A stretch of DNA of 64,000 nt from Pseudomonas chlororaphis (GTDB lineage: Bacteria > Pseudomonadota > Gammaproteobacteria > Pseudomonadales > Pseudomonadaceae), in assembly GCF_001921865.1 (NCBI RefSeq), contig NZ_MSCT01000018.1, positions 1 through 64,000 of the forward strand, given 5' to 3'. The translations under genes were made by a program, and so were the position numbers. Each line of letters starts with the position of its first letter. Position 1 is the stretch's first letter. The notes beneath the pieces are model-generated. The model searched no databases. It had not been told where the DNA came from and saw only the letters and a program-made list of their open reading frames with translations. This document shows positions 18,125 to 26,475 of this stretch, in pieces.

Positions 18125-18216
18125 GAGAGCGGCATTCGAACAAGCGTTTAAAGAAAGCCGTTCATCGGCCGATACGGTGCAAAGTCTCAGATAAATATCG
18201 AATAAAGGACGCCTCC

Positions 18217-20364
18217 ATGTCGCTCAGACAACTTTCCATCCAGTGGAAAATCACCTTGCTCGCCGGACTCTGCCTGGCCGGTATCGTGACATTGCTGGTC
18301 GGGCTTTCGCTGTACCGCATGGAGCACAGCTCCGAACTGGTGAAGGCCTCGAGCATGGAGATGCTCAACGAAGCCGCCCAGGCCCGCATCGAGGCCCAGG
18401 GCGAAGTCCAGGCGCTGGGGATTCGCCAGCAGTTCATGGACGCCTATCAATACGGCCACGGCTTCTCGCGCCAGGTGCTGTTCCTGCGCGAACAGGCCGA
18501 GAAGCGTTTTCTCGATGCCTTCGACCTGCGCGAGGACCTGACCCGCCAGGTCAAGGCGGCGTTGCAGGCCAACCCGGACCTGCTGGGGCTGTCGCTGGTC
18601 TTCGAAGCCAACGCGCTGGATGGCAAGGACGAACTGTTCACCGGCCAGCACGAACTGGGCAGCAACGACAAGGGCCGCTTCGCCCTGTACTGGTCGCAGC
18701 CCACGCCGGGCAAGCTGACCGCCATGGCGCTGCCGGAAAGCGACATGAGCGACACCACCACCGGCCCCAGCGGCCAGCCGGCCAATGCCTGGTTCACTTG
18801 CCCGCGCACCACCCTCAAGCCCTGCGTGATCGAGCCCTACTTCTATGTGATCGACGGCCAGAACGTGCTGATGACCAGCATCGTGTTCCCGCTGCAGGTG
18901 GACGGCAAAGTCATCGCCTCGCTGTCGGTGGACATCAACCTCAACAGCCTCCAGGCGACCAGCCAGCAGGCGAGCAAGAAGCTCTACGACGGCCAGACCG
19001 ACGTCAGCATCATCAGCCCGGTCGGCCTGCTCGCCGGCTACAGCGCCGACGCCGGCAAGCTCAGCCAGCGCCTCGACCAGCTGGACCCGGCCAACGGTGC
19101 CGAACTGATCCGCCGGCTCTCGACCAGCACCCAGACCCAGAGCCTGCACAACGACCATGAACTGAAGGTGCTCGCACCCTTCACCCCGATCCCCGGCGGC
19201 AAGCCCTGGGGCGTGTTGCTGGAAGTGCCGGAGCGGGTCCTGGTGGGCCCCGCCGAGGCGCTGAAAAGCCAGCTGGACCAGAGCAACAACGCCGGTACCC
19301 TGATCGAACTGAGCCTGGGCCTTGGCGCCGCGGTGCTCGGCCTGCTGCTGGTGTGGCTGATGGCGCGCAGCGTGACCCGGCCGATCCTCGGCGTGGCGCA
19401 GATGCTGGAAAACATCGCCAGCGGCGAAGGCGACCTGACCCGGCGCCTGGCCTACGACAAGCAGGACGAGCTGGGCCAGCTGGCCGGCTGGTTCAACCGC
19501 TTCCTCGACAAGCTGCAACCGATCATCGCCGACGTGAAACGCTCGGTGCAGGACGCCCGCGGCACCGCCGACCAGTCCTCGGCCATCGCTACCCAGACCA
19601 GCGCCGGCATGGAGCAGCAGTATCGCCAGGTCGACCAGGTGGCCACCGCCTCCCACGAGATGAGCGCCACCGCCCAGGACGTCGCCCGCAGCGCGGCCCA
19701 GGCCGCGCAAGCCGCCCGCGACGCCGACCAGGCCACGCGCCAGGGCCTCGCCGTGATCGACCGCACCACCACGAGCATCGATCATCTGGCCGCCGACATG
19801 AACACCGCCATGACCCAGGTCGAAGGCCTGGCCGCCAACAGCGAGAAGATCGGTTCGGTGCTGGAAGTGATCCGCGCCATCGCCGAGCAGACCAACCTGC
19901 TGGCCCTCAATGCGGCCATCGAAGCCGCCCGCGCCGGGGAAGCCGGACGCGGTTTCGCGGTGGTCGCCGACGAAGTGCGCAACCTCGCCCGACGCACCCA
20001 GGAGTCGGTGGAGGAAACCCGCCTGGTCATCGAGGAACTGCAAAGCGGTACCCAGGACGTGGTCGGCTCGATGGGCAACAACCAGCGCCAGGCCCAGGGC
20101 AGCGTCGAACAGGTCGGCCAGGCGGTCACCGCCCTGCGGCAGATCGGCGAGGCGGTGACGGTGATCAGCGACATGAACCTGCAGATCGCCAGCGCCGCCG
20201 AAGAGCAAAGCGCGGTGGCCGAGGAGATCAACAACAACGTGGCGACCATCCGCGATGTCACCGAGTCGCTGTCGGAACAGGCCAACGAATCGGCCCGGGT
20301 CAGCCAGTCGCTGAACAGCCTGGCCAACCAGCAGCAGAGCCTGATGGATCAGTTCCGGGTTTGA
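18217..20364 (+). CDS. Methyl-accepting chemotaxis protein, double-Cache sensor
   Basis: A 715-residue chemoreceptor. It has an N-terminal membrane helix (about 13-32) and a long periplasmic domain of about 330 residues, consistent with dCache, containing YFYVIDGQNVLMTSIVFPLQ and GLLAGYSADAGKL. A second membrane helix (about 367-385), HAMP (RPILGVAQMLENIASGEGDL) and the conserved tip EQTNLLALNAAIEAARAGE follow. Many Pseudomonas dCache receptors bind amino acids or polyamines. AAAGGA precedes ATG 18217. The extra upstream reading frame is repeat DNA. Confidence 0.9.
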   Translation: MSLRQLSIQWKITLLAGLCLAGIVTLLVGLSLYRMEHSSELVKASSMEMLNEAAQARIEAQGEVQALGIRQQFMDAYQYGHGFSRQVLFLREQAEKRFLDAFDLREDLTRQVKAALQANPDLLGLSLVFEANALDGKDELFTGQHELGSNDKGRFALYWSQPTPGKLTAMALPESDMSDTTTGPSGQPANAWFTCPRTTLKPCVIEPYFYVIDGQNVLMTSIVFPLQVDGKVIASLSVDINLNSLQATSQQASKKLYDGQTDVSIISPVGLLAGYSADAGKLSQRLDQLDPANGAELIRRLSTSTQTQSLHNDHELKVLAPFTPIPGGKPWGVLLEVPERVLVGPAEALKSQLDQSNNAGTLIELSLGLGAAVLGLLLVWLMARSVTRPILGVAQMLENIASGEGDLTRRLAYDKQDELGQLAGWFNRFLDKLQPIIADVKRSVQDARGTADQSSAIATQTSAGMEQQYRQVDQVATASHEMSATAQDVARSAAQAAQAARDADQATRQGLAVIDRTTTSIDHLAADMNTAMTQVEGLAANSEKIGSVLEVIRAIAEQTNLLALNAAIEAARAGEAGRGFAVVADEVRNLARRTQESVEETRLVIEELQSGTQDVVGSMGNNQRQAQGSVEQVGQAVTALRQIGEAVTVISDMNLQIASAAEEQSAVAEEINNNVATIRDVTESLSEQANESARVSQSLNSLANQQQSLMDQFRV

Positions 20365-20417
20365 GCACCAGCCCCCTCCTCCCGGCGACGAGGGGGCACC
20401 TGCCGGAAATCGACCTG

Positions 20418-20575
20418 TGTAGCCGCTGCCGAAGAATGAGGCTGCGATCGGCTTGGGCGGCATTCCGACGAAGCAGCCGTAAACCGGGCTACTCGGTCGC
20501 CCAGATACACCCGGGACTCAGGTTTTGCGGGCGCTTCGCGCCCGATCGCAGCCTCGTGCCTCGGCAGCGGCTACA
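20418..20575. repeat. TGTAGCCGCTGCC-family inverted repeat
   Basis: Arms TGTAGCCGCTGCCGA (20418) and TCGGCAGCGGCTACA (ending 20575) flank nested hairpins, including GCGGGCGCTTCGCGCCCG. It lies between the convergent chemoreceptor and sensor-kinase genes. Confidence 0.85.
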
Positions 20576-20585
20576 GACAGCGCCG

Positions 20586-21905
20586 TCAGGACTGGCGTCC
20601 GGGTAACTCGATCAACACCCGCAGCCCGCCCTGCGGGCTTTCCAGTAGACGCAACTCCCCGCCCCAGCTCTGCACGATATCCCGCACGATGCCCAGGCCC
20701 AGGCCATGGCCGTCGGTCTGCTCGTCCAGGCGCGCGCCGCGGCTGAACACCTGGGCGCGCTGTTCCTCGGGAATCCCCGGCCCGTCGTCGTCCACCGCCA
20801 GGCCGTAACCCTGCGCGGTCTGCCAGACGCTCAGCGCCACCTCGGCATCCGCCCACTTGCAGGCGTTGTCCAGCAAATTGCCCAACAGTTCCAGCAGGTC
20901 TTCGCGGTCCCAGGGCAGTTGCAGGCCGGGGGTCGCCTGGTAGCTCAGGTCCAGGTGCTCGCCGTGGATCATGTTCAGGGTCGCCAGCAGCCCCGGCAGT
21001 TCGGTGTCGCAGTCGAACAGCGCGCCGGGCAACGCATCGCCGGCCAGGCGCGCGCGGTTGAGTTCGCGGTTGAGCCGCTGCTGCACCTGTTCCAGCTGCT
21101 CCTGGAGGATCTTGCGCAGCTCCGGGTAGGCATCGAGTTTCGGGTTGGACGCCAGGCTGAGCAGCACCGCCAACGGGGTCTTCAGCGCATGCCCGAGATT
21201 ACCCAGGGCGTTGCGCGAACGCTTCAGGCTGTCTTCGGTATGGGCCAGCAGATGGTTGATCTGCGCCACCAGCGGTTCCAGCTCCTGGGGCACCTGTGCG
21301 TCCAGTTGCGAACGCTGGCCACGCTGCAATTGGGCGATCTGCTCGCGGGCCTGTTCCAAGGGGCGCAAGGCACGGCGCACGGTGAGCCGTTGCAGGACCA
21401 GGATCAGCAGCAGGCCGGCCAGCCCCAGGGCCAGGCCGACCTGCTGCATGCGCCGGAAACTCTCGCGCACCGGGGTGTAGTCCTGGGCCACGCTGATGGA
21501 AATCGACTGCCCCAGGCGCCGGTAGTCGCTGCGCAAGACCAGCAATTGCTGGCCTTCCGGGCCCAGTTGCAGGTTGCTGTGCAGCCCGGTCTGCGCAAGC
21601 TTGGGCAGGTCCTGGTCCCACAGCGAGCGAGAGCGCCAGTGCACGTCGTCGAAGTCGATGCGGAAGTAATGCCCGGAAAACGGTCGCTGGTAGGCCGGCG
21701 ACAGGCGCCGCTCGTCCAGTTGCAAACCCTGCGGCCCACGGACCAGCGCCACCAGCAGGCTTTCGCTGTCGTTGCGCAGGCCGGCTTCCAGGTAGCGTTG
21801 CAGGCCCATCTCGAACAGCCACAGGCTGGTCTGCGCCAGCACCAGGCCGACAATCACCATCACGCTGATCAGGCCCAGGCTCAGGCGGCGCTGGATCGAC
21901 CTCAC
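20586..21905 (-). CDS. bqsS: Sensor histidine kinase, BqsS/CarS-like
   Basis: A 439-residue membrane kinase. Helices lie at about 10-30 and 157-172 with a periplasmic sensor between. The phosphorylated His is H239 in NLGHALKTPLAVLL, followed by an N-box (LGNLLDNACKWAD) and G-box (DDDGPGIP, HGLGLGIV). It starts at GTG 21905, whose bases overlap the regulator's stop (GTGA). In P. aeruginosa BqsS responds to ferrous iron or calcium through an RExxE motif; I see no exact RExxE in the periplasmic part here, so the signal may differ. Assignment rests on gene order and the PepSY partners. Confidence 0.78.
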   Translation of the reverse strand: MRSIQRRLSLGLISVMVIVGLVLAQTSLWLFEMGLQRYLEAGLRNDSESLLVALVRGPQGLQLDERRLSPAYQRPFSGHYFRIDFDDVHWRSRSLWDQDLPKLAQTGLHSNLQLGPEGQQLLVLRSDYRRLGQSISISVAQDYTPVRESFRRMQQVGLALGLAGLLLILVLQRLTVRRALRPLEQAREQIAQLQRGQRSQLDAQVPQELEPLVAQINHLLAHTEDSLKRSRNALGNLGHALKTPLAVLLSLASNPKLDAYPELRKILQEQLEQVQQRLNRELNRARLAGDALPGALFDCDTELPGLLATLNMIHGEHLDLSYQATPGLQLPWDREDLLELLGNLLDNACKWADAEVALSVWQTAQGYGLAVDDDGPGIPEEQRAQVFSRGARLDEQTDGHGLGLGIVRDIVQSWGGELRLLESPQGGLRVLIELPGRQS

Positions 21906-22570
21906 TGAGCGCTCCCGCCGAACAGGTAGCCCTGGCCGCGGCGGGTTTCGATCACGCTGCGCCCCAGCTTGCGCCGCAGGTGGTTGACGTGCACTTCCAG
22001 CACGTTGGAGTCGCGCTCGGTTTCGCCGTCGTAGAGGTGTTCGGCCAAATGGCTTTTCGAGAGGATCTGCTCCGGGTGCAGCATGAAATAGCGCAACAGC
22101 CGGAACTCGGCGGCGGTCAGCTGGATGTCCACGCCGTCGCGCACCACGCACTGGCGGCCCTCGTCGAGGTGCAGCCCGGCGGCCTGCAGCGTCGGCTGGT
22201 TGGCCTGGCCATGGGAGCGGCGCAGCAGCGCCTGGATGCGCAGGAACAATTCTTCCGGGTGGAAGGGTTTGGTCAGGTAGTCGTCGGCACCGGCCTTGAG
22301 GCCCTCGATGCGCTCGGCCCAGGAACCGCGCGCGGTGAGGATCAGCACCGGCGTCGCCAGGCCGCCGGCGCGCCATTGCGCCAGCACGTCCAGGCCCGGA
22401 ACCCCCGGCAGGCCGAGGTCGAGCACGATCAGGTCGTAAGGCTCACTCGCGCCCTGGTACAGCGCGTCACGGCCGTCGGCCAGCCAGTCCACGGCGTAGC
22501 CCTGGCGGTTGAGTCCGGCCAGCAGTTCGTCGGCCAGGGAGACGTGGTCTTCCACCAGGAGCAGGCGCAT
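21902..22570 (-). CDS. bqsR: OmpR-family response regulator, BqsR/CarR-like
   Basis: A 222-residue regulator. The receiver domain has the acidic pocket VEDH, the phosphate-accepting Asp51 in VLDLGLPG, and Lys in YLTKPF. The winged-helix DNA-binding domain ends with NVLEVHVNHLRRKLG and GQGYLFG. The start ATG overlaps the stop of the preceding PepSY gene (TGATG), and its own stop overlaps the kinase GTG, so the four genes are translationally coupled. The order PepSY-PepSY-regulator-kinase is that of P. aeruginosa bqsPQRS. A candidate BqsR site lies ahead of the operon. Confidence 0.82.
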   Translation of the reverse strand: MRLLLVEDHVSLADELLAGLNRQGYAVDWLADGRDALYQGASEPYDLIVLDLGLPGVPGLDVLAQWRAGGLATPVLILTARGSWAERIEGLKAGADDYLTKPFHPEELFLRIQALLRRSHGQANQPTLQAAGLHLDEGRQCVVRDGVDIQLTAAEFRLLRYFMLHPEQILSKSHLAEHLYDGETERDSNVLEVHVNHLRRKLGRSVIETRRGQGYLFGGSAQ

Positions 22571-22884
22571 CAGTCATCTTCCTTGTCTTTCAGTAAGCGG
22601 CCAGTGGCGGCCTCCAGGTCCAGCTCGCGGACCACGCCCTCGGCGGTCAGCAGCTCGACTTCATAGATATAGACGTCGTGTTTTTCTTCCAGCTCGGCTT
22701 CCAGCAGCTTGGCCCCGGGGTAGCGGTCCAGGGCCTGCTGGAGCAATTGCTCGAGCGGCAGGATCACCCCCTGCTGGCGCAGGCGCAGGGCTTCGTCCTG
22801 ATCCAGGTCGCGGGCCAGCGCCACCGAGCAAAAAGCCAGGAGCGCCAGGGCTACCTTACTACTGGCGCGTAGATTCACCTTCAT
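22570..22884 (-). CDS. bqsQ: Periplasmic PepSY-domain protein, BqsQ-like
   Basis: A 104-residue exported protein. The signal peptide spans about 1-24 (MKVNLRASSKVALALLAFCS, cleavage near ALA). The rest is one PepSY unit: ALRLRQQGVILPLEQLLQQA, then EAELEEKHDVYIYEVELLT and the LDLEAATGRLLKDKEDD end. PepSY proteins bind or modulate periplasmic partners. Its ATG 22884 overlaps the stop of the upstream paralogue (TAATG), which rules out the longer frame to 22944. It probably works with the downstream sensor kinase, by analogy with bqsPQRS. Confidence 0.82.
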   Translation of the reverse strand: MKVNLRASSKVALALLAFCSVALARDLDQDEALRLRQQGVILPLEQLLQQALDRYPGAKLLEAELEEKHDVYIYEVELLTAEGVVRELDLEAATGRLLKDKEDD

Positions 22885-23192
22885 TACGTATCCTGATGAT
22901 CCTTGAGCACCTGACCGTTCACCGCGTCCAATTCCAGGTCCCACTCGAGCCCTTGGGCGTCGCGCAGCTCGACCTGGTAGATGTACTTGCCGTACTCCTC
23001 TTCCAGCTCGGTTTCAGTGATGGTCGCACCCGGGTGCTTGGCCAGTGCCGTGGCATTGAGTTTCTCGAAGGACACAATGGTACCAGCGTCGCGCAGTCTC
23101 AGGGCCTCATCGGGGCCCAGGTCGCGGGCATGGGCCAGGCTGGCGGTCAGGCCGATGACGCTGGCGGTGAACAGGGCAGTGAAGGTTTTCAT
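22884..23192 (-). CDS. bqsP: Periplasmic PepSY-domain protein, BqsP-like
   Basis: A 102-residue exported protein and first gene of the operon. Signal peptide at about 1-22 (MKTFTALFTASVIGLTASLA), then a PepSY unit paralogous to the next gene: ALRLRDAGTIVSFEKL, ETELEEEYGKYIYQVELRD and LDAVNGQVLKDHQDT. The two copies probably arose by tandem duplication. GGAG precedes ATG 23192 by 8 bases. It is divergent from the patatin gene; the 162-base gap holds the presumed regulator site. Confidence 0.82.
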   Translation of the reverse strand: MKTFTALFTASVIGLTASLAHARDLGPDEALRLRDAGTIVSFEKLNATALAKHPGATITETELEEEYGKYIYQVELRDAQGLEWDLELDAVNGQVLKDHQDT

Positions 23193-23251
23193 CGGGTGTC
23201 TCCGGCTTTCTCGTTATGGGGTGCTGCGGGGACTCACGATAGACGCTTGAA

Positions 23252-23267
23252 CTTAATTGAAACTGAA
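23252..23267 (-). promoter_or_regulatory. Candidate BqsR binding site
   Basis: On the minus strand the sequence is TTCAG-TTTCAA-TTAAG. The P. aeruginosa BqsR box is TTAAG-N6-TTAAG, so 9 of 10 defined bases match. It lies about 59 bases before the first PepSY start, with a TATCGT -10 candidate at 23236-23241. Confidence 0.55.
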
Positions 23268-23354
23268 TAGCCATCATCGACACCGCGCAGGTTTCATTCG
23301 GCGTCGCTGCCGTGGGCTTTTATACTCACCCGCTCGCTCGAGATTGAGACCGGT

Positions 23355-24434
23355 ATGACCGCTATCCACATCAAGTTCCCCGCCCTGACCCTCAAGGCCG
23401 GCCCGCGCGCCCTGGCTCGCATCCGCGCCCACGGCCTGGACGCGGCCGACGTCGGCATCCTGCCCGGCGCCGCTGGCGGGCCGAAAGCCCTGGGCATCCA
23501 GGGCCTGGACCTGGCGCTGTTCGGCGAGTGGCTGGCGGCAGCGCCCCGGGAGCGCTCGCTGATCGGCGCCTCGGTGGGCTCCTGGCGCTTCGCCAGCGCC
23601 TGCCTGCCGGACGCCGCCGAAGGCATCCGGCGCCTCGGCCAGCTGTACAACGAACAGCGTTTCGCCAAGGGCGTGACCATGGCCCAGATCAGCCAGAGCT
23701 CGCAGCGCATGCTCCACGAGCTGCTCGACGGCCGCGACGCGAGCATTCTCGCCAACCCGCACTACCGGCTGAACATCATGGTGGTGAAAAGCCACGGCCT
23801 GCTCGCCGACGACCATCGCGGGCGCCTGGGCCTGGGGCTGTCCTCGGTGATCGCCGACAACCTGCGCGGCCGGGCGCGGCTGGCGCGGCACTTCGAGCGC
23901 CTGGTGCTGCACGACCCGCGCCTGGCGCCGCCGCTGCACGCGCTGGAAGATTTCCCCTCGCGCTTCGTGCCGCTGGACACCGGCAACCTGCGCCAGGCCC
24001 TGCTGGCCTCGGGCTCGATCCCGATGGTCATGCAAGGCGTGCGCGACCTGCCCGGCGCCGGGGCCGGCACCTTCCGCGACGGCGGCCTGCTGGACTACCA
24101 CCTCGACCTGCCCTACAGCGGCGACGATATCGTGCTCTATCCGCACTTCACCGACCGGGTGATTCCCGGCTGGTTCGACAAGACCCTGCCCTGGCGCCGC
24201 GGCAACCCCGGGCGCCTGCAAGACGTGCTGTTGCTGGCGCCGTCGAAGGAGTACCTGGCGCGCCTGCCCCACGGCAAGCTGCCGGACCGCAACGACTTCA
24301 AGCGCTTCATGGGCGACGACGCCAGCCGCCAGAAATACTGGCGCAACGCGATGGACGAAAGCCGCAGGCTGGGGGACGAATTTCTCGAACTGGCCGGCAG
24401 CGGTTGCATCGGCGAACGCCTTCTGACCCTTTAG
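23355..24434 (+). CDS. Patatin-like phospholipase family protein
   Basis: A 359-residue patatin-fold hydrolase. The serine elbow is GASVG (Ser73) and the catalytic Asp lies in RDGG (Asp242), the Ser-Asp dyad of patatins. The oxyanion loop is PGAAGGPKALG (about 37-47). No signal peptide is seen, so it is probably cytosolic. Substrate is likely a phospholipid or other acyl ester. It is transcribed away from the bqs operon and followed by queD after 97 bases. Confidence 0.85.
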   Translation: MTAIHIKFPALTLKAGPRALARIRAHGLDAADVGILPGAAGGPKALGIQGLDLALFGEWLAAAPRERSLIGASVGSWRFASACLPDAAEGIRRLGQLYNEQRFAKGVTMAQISQSSQRMLHELLDGRDASILANPHYRLNIMVVKSHGLLADDHRGRLGLGLSSVIADNLRGRARLARHFERLVLHDPRLAPPLHALEDFPSRFVPLDTGNLRQALLASGSIPMVMQGVRDLPGAGAGTFRDGGLLDYHLDLPYSGDDIVLYPHFTDRVIPGWFDKTLPWRRGNPGRLQDVLLLAPSKEYLARLPHGKLPDRNDFKRFMGDDASRQKYWRNAMDESRRLGDEFLELAGSGCIGERLLTL

Positions 24435-24531
24435 TCAGTGTTTTCCCGCAAGCGCGCAACCAAGCTGATAAACTCGCCGCCTGCCTGACATCGCCCGTGG
24501 CGATAGCCACCTGACCGAGCTGACCGATACT

Positions 24532-24888
24532 GTGGAAATCTTCAAAGAATTTACCTTCGAATCCGCCCACCGCCTGCCCCACGTGCCCGAAGGCCACAAG
24601 TGCGGACGCCTGCACGGCCACTCGTTCAAGGTGGCCATCCACCTGAGCGGCGACCTCGACCCGCACACCGGCTGGATTCGCGACTTTTCCGAAATCAAGG
24701 CCATCTTCAAGCCGCTCTACGAGCGCCTGGACCACAACTACCTGAACGACATTCCCGGCCTGGAAAACCCCACCAGCGAAGTGCTGGCCAAGTGGATCTG
24801 GAACGAGCTCAAACCCCTGCTGCCGGAGCTGAGCGCGATCCGCATCCACGAAACCTGCACCAGCGGCTGCATCTATCGCGGCGAGTAA
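24532..24888 (+). CDS. queD: 6-carboxy-5,6,7,8-tetrahydropterin synthase QueD
   Basis: A 118-residue enzyme of the PTPS fold that converts 7,8-dihydroneopterin triphosphate to 6-carboxytetrahydropterin in queuosine synthesis. Zinc ligands His13 (FESAHRL), His28 and His30 (LHGHSF) are present with catalytic Cys24 (GHKCG), and the LDHNYLND and ETCTSGCIY segments complete the site. The start codon is GTG at 24532, supported by the family start MEIFKEFTFESAH. It is not next to other que genes. Confidence 0.93.
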   Translation: MEIFKEFTFESAHRLPHVPEGHKCGRLHGHSFKVAIHLSGDLDPHTGWIRDFSEIKAIFKPLYERLDHNYLNDIPGLENPTSEVLAKWIWNELKPLLPELSAIRIHETCTSGCIYRGE

Positions 24889-24902
24889 CCCACAGCCTGC
24901 CC

Positions 24903-24986
24903 CTGCAGGAGCCAGCTTGCTGGCGATGAGGCCCTCGAAAACCGCATCGCCCTCGTAGATTTATCGCGAACAAGCTCGCTCCTACA
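24903..24986. repeat. REP pair (inverted, one diverged unit)
   Basis: A diverged unit CTGCAGGAGCCAGCTTGCTG faces a standard unit ending GCTCGCTCCTACAG. Confidence 0.75.
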
Positions 24987-25042
24987 GATAACCCATCGTT
25001 TTGGCCTATGATTGTTCCTCTTGTGCCCGGAGGAACATCGCC

Positions 25043-25867
25043 ATGACCGACTGGCTGCTCGATCAGCAATACCGCTTCAACGGCCACACCGTCCGCTACG
25101 CCATCCATGGCGACGGCCCGCCCCTGGTCTTCGTCCACGGCACGCCGTTTTCCTCCTACGTCTGGCACCGCATCGCCCCGCACTTTCACGCCAGCCACCG
25201 GGTGCATTATTTCGACCTGCTGGGCTACGGCCAGTCGGAACAGGCGGCCGGCCAGGATGTGTCCCTGGGCGTGCAGAACCGGCTGCTGGCCGAGTTGCTG
25301 GAGCATTGGGGCCTGGAGCGTCCGGACGTGGTGGCCCACGATTTCGGCGGCGCCACCGCCCTGCGCACCCACCTGCTCGACGGCAAGGATTACCGCAGCC
25401 TGACCCTGCTCGACCCGGTGGCCCTGTCGCCCTGGGGTTCGCCGTTCGTGCAGCACGTGCGCCAGCATGAACCGGCCTTCGCCGGCGTGCCGGACTACAT
25501 CCAGCGCGCCATAGTGCCGGCCTACATTCGCGGGGCGATCCAGCGCCAGATCCCCGACAACGAGCTTGCGCCCTACGTCCAGCCCTGGCTCGGCGAAACC
25601 GGCCAGGCGGCGTTCTACCGGCAGATCGCGCAGATGGACGAGCGCTACACCACGGAGGTGGCCGGGCTCTATCCGCAGATCCGTTGCCCGACCCAGATCC
25701 TCTGGGGCGAGGACGATCAATGGATTCCCATCGAGCGCGGGCGCCAGCTGCACCGCCTGATCCCCGGTTCGCGCTTTGAAGCGGTGCCCAACGCCGGCCA
25801 CCTGTTGCAGGAGGACGCGCCGGAAACCGTGGTCGCGGCGCTGCTGCGTTTTCTGCCCCGCACCTGA
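25043..25867 (+). CDS. Alpha/beta hydrolase with Asp nucleophile (haloalkane dehalogenase/epoxide hydrolase-like)
   Basis: A 274-residue alpha/beta hydrolase. The oxyanion motif is FVHGTPFSSYVW (about 30-41). The nucleophile elbow reads VVAHDFGGA with Asp100 in place of serine, as in haloalkane dehalogenases, epoxide hydrolases and haloacetate dehalogenases. An acid is in WGEDDQW, and the His is in NAGHLLQE. The Asp nucleophile argues against a simple esterase. ATG 25043 has AGGAGGAA upstream. It is 11 bases before a nucleoside deoxyribosyltransferase gene, so the two may be co-transcribed. The substrate is unknown. Confidence 0.82.
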   Translation: MTDWLLDQQYRFNGHTVRYAIHGDGPPLVFVHGTPFSSYVWHRIAPHFHASHRVHYFDLLGYGQSEQAAGQDVSLGVQNRLLAELLEHWGLERPDVVAHDFGGATALRTHLLDGKDYRSLTLLDPVALSPWGSPFVQHVRQHEPAFAGVPDYIQRAIVPAYIRGAIQRQIPDNELAPYVQPWLGETGQAAFYRQIAQMDERYTTEVAGLYPQIRCPTQILWGEDDQWIPIERGRQLHRLIPGSRFEAVPNAGHLLQEDAPETVVAALLRFLPRT

Positions 25868-25878
25868 CAGGAGCCCCC

Positions 25879-26388
25879 ATGCCTCCACGCATCTACCTCG
25901 CCGGCTTCGACGTGTTTCGCCGCGATGCCATTGCCCGCGGCGACGACCTCAAGCAGTTGTGCCGCGCCCAGGGCCTGCAAGGCCTCTACCCCTTCGACAA
26001 TCAGGTGCCGGCGCAATCGACGCCGGAACAGACCGCCCGGCTGATCTGCCAGCAGAACCTGCAGATGATCCGCGACTGCGATGCGGTGCTGGCCAACCTC
26101 AACGACTTTCGCGGCCTGGAGCCGGACTCCGGCACCGCCTTCGAGGTGGGCATGGCGGTGGCCCTGGGCAAGCCGGTGTGGGCCTGGTTCGACGCCGCCG
26201 CGACCTTGCGCCAGCAAGTGCCCCACGACCCCGAGGGCCGCGACGCCGAAGGTTTCCTGGTGGAAGACTTCAACCTGCCGCGCAACCTGATGCTGGCCTG
26301 CACCTGGGCCGGCCATAGCCGCAGCGCCGAAGAAGCCTTGCCGCGCCTGGCCGCCTACCTCGCCCAGAATCAAGCACCCTCTGTGTAG
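25879..26388 (+). CDS. Nucleoside 2-deoxyribosyltransferase family protein
   Basis: A 169-residue protein with the fold of nucleoside 2-deoxyribosyltransferases, which move deoxyribose between bases in salvage. It opens PRIYLAGFDVFRRDA; the catalytic region is CDAVLANLNDFRG followed by EPDSGTAFEVGMAVALGKPV, where the Glu of AFEVG is the expected nucleophile. ATG 25879 has CAGGAG upstream. It fits the nearby cytosine permease/deaminase genes as part of base salvage. Confidence 0.88.
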   Translation: MPPRIYLAGFDVFRRDAIARGDDLKQLCRAQGLQGLYPFDNQVPAQSTPEQTARLICQQNLQMIRDCDAVLANLNDFRGLEPDSGTAFEVGMAVALGKPVWAWFDAAATLRQQVPHDPEGRDAEGFLVEDFNLPRNLMLACTWAGHSRSAEEALPRLAAYLAQNQAPSV

Positions 26389-26475
26389 GAGAGGGGCTGG
26401 CACGCATGTAAAGCGTCCTTGACATCGCAAAATCGACTGCCTAATGTAAAGCACCCTTTACTTCAGGAGTCGGCC

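Larger units (their letters stand above)
17693..18216. other. Repeat-filled intergenic region
   Basis: A 524-base gap between divergent genes. It is almost entirely occupied by two large inverted repeats of the TGTAGCCGCTG family (17858-17965 and 17992-18124). The start-proximal ends hold the promoters of the carrier and of the chemoreceptor. I see no coding sequence. Confidence 0.8.

Noticed and set aside
18187..20463. 758-codon minus-strand frame opposite the dCache chemoreceptor
   Set aside because: Antisense shadow of a conserved receptor; the translated product has no recognisable motif.
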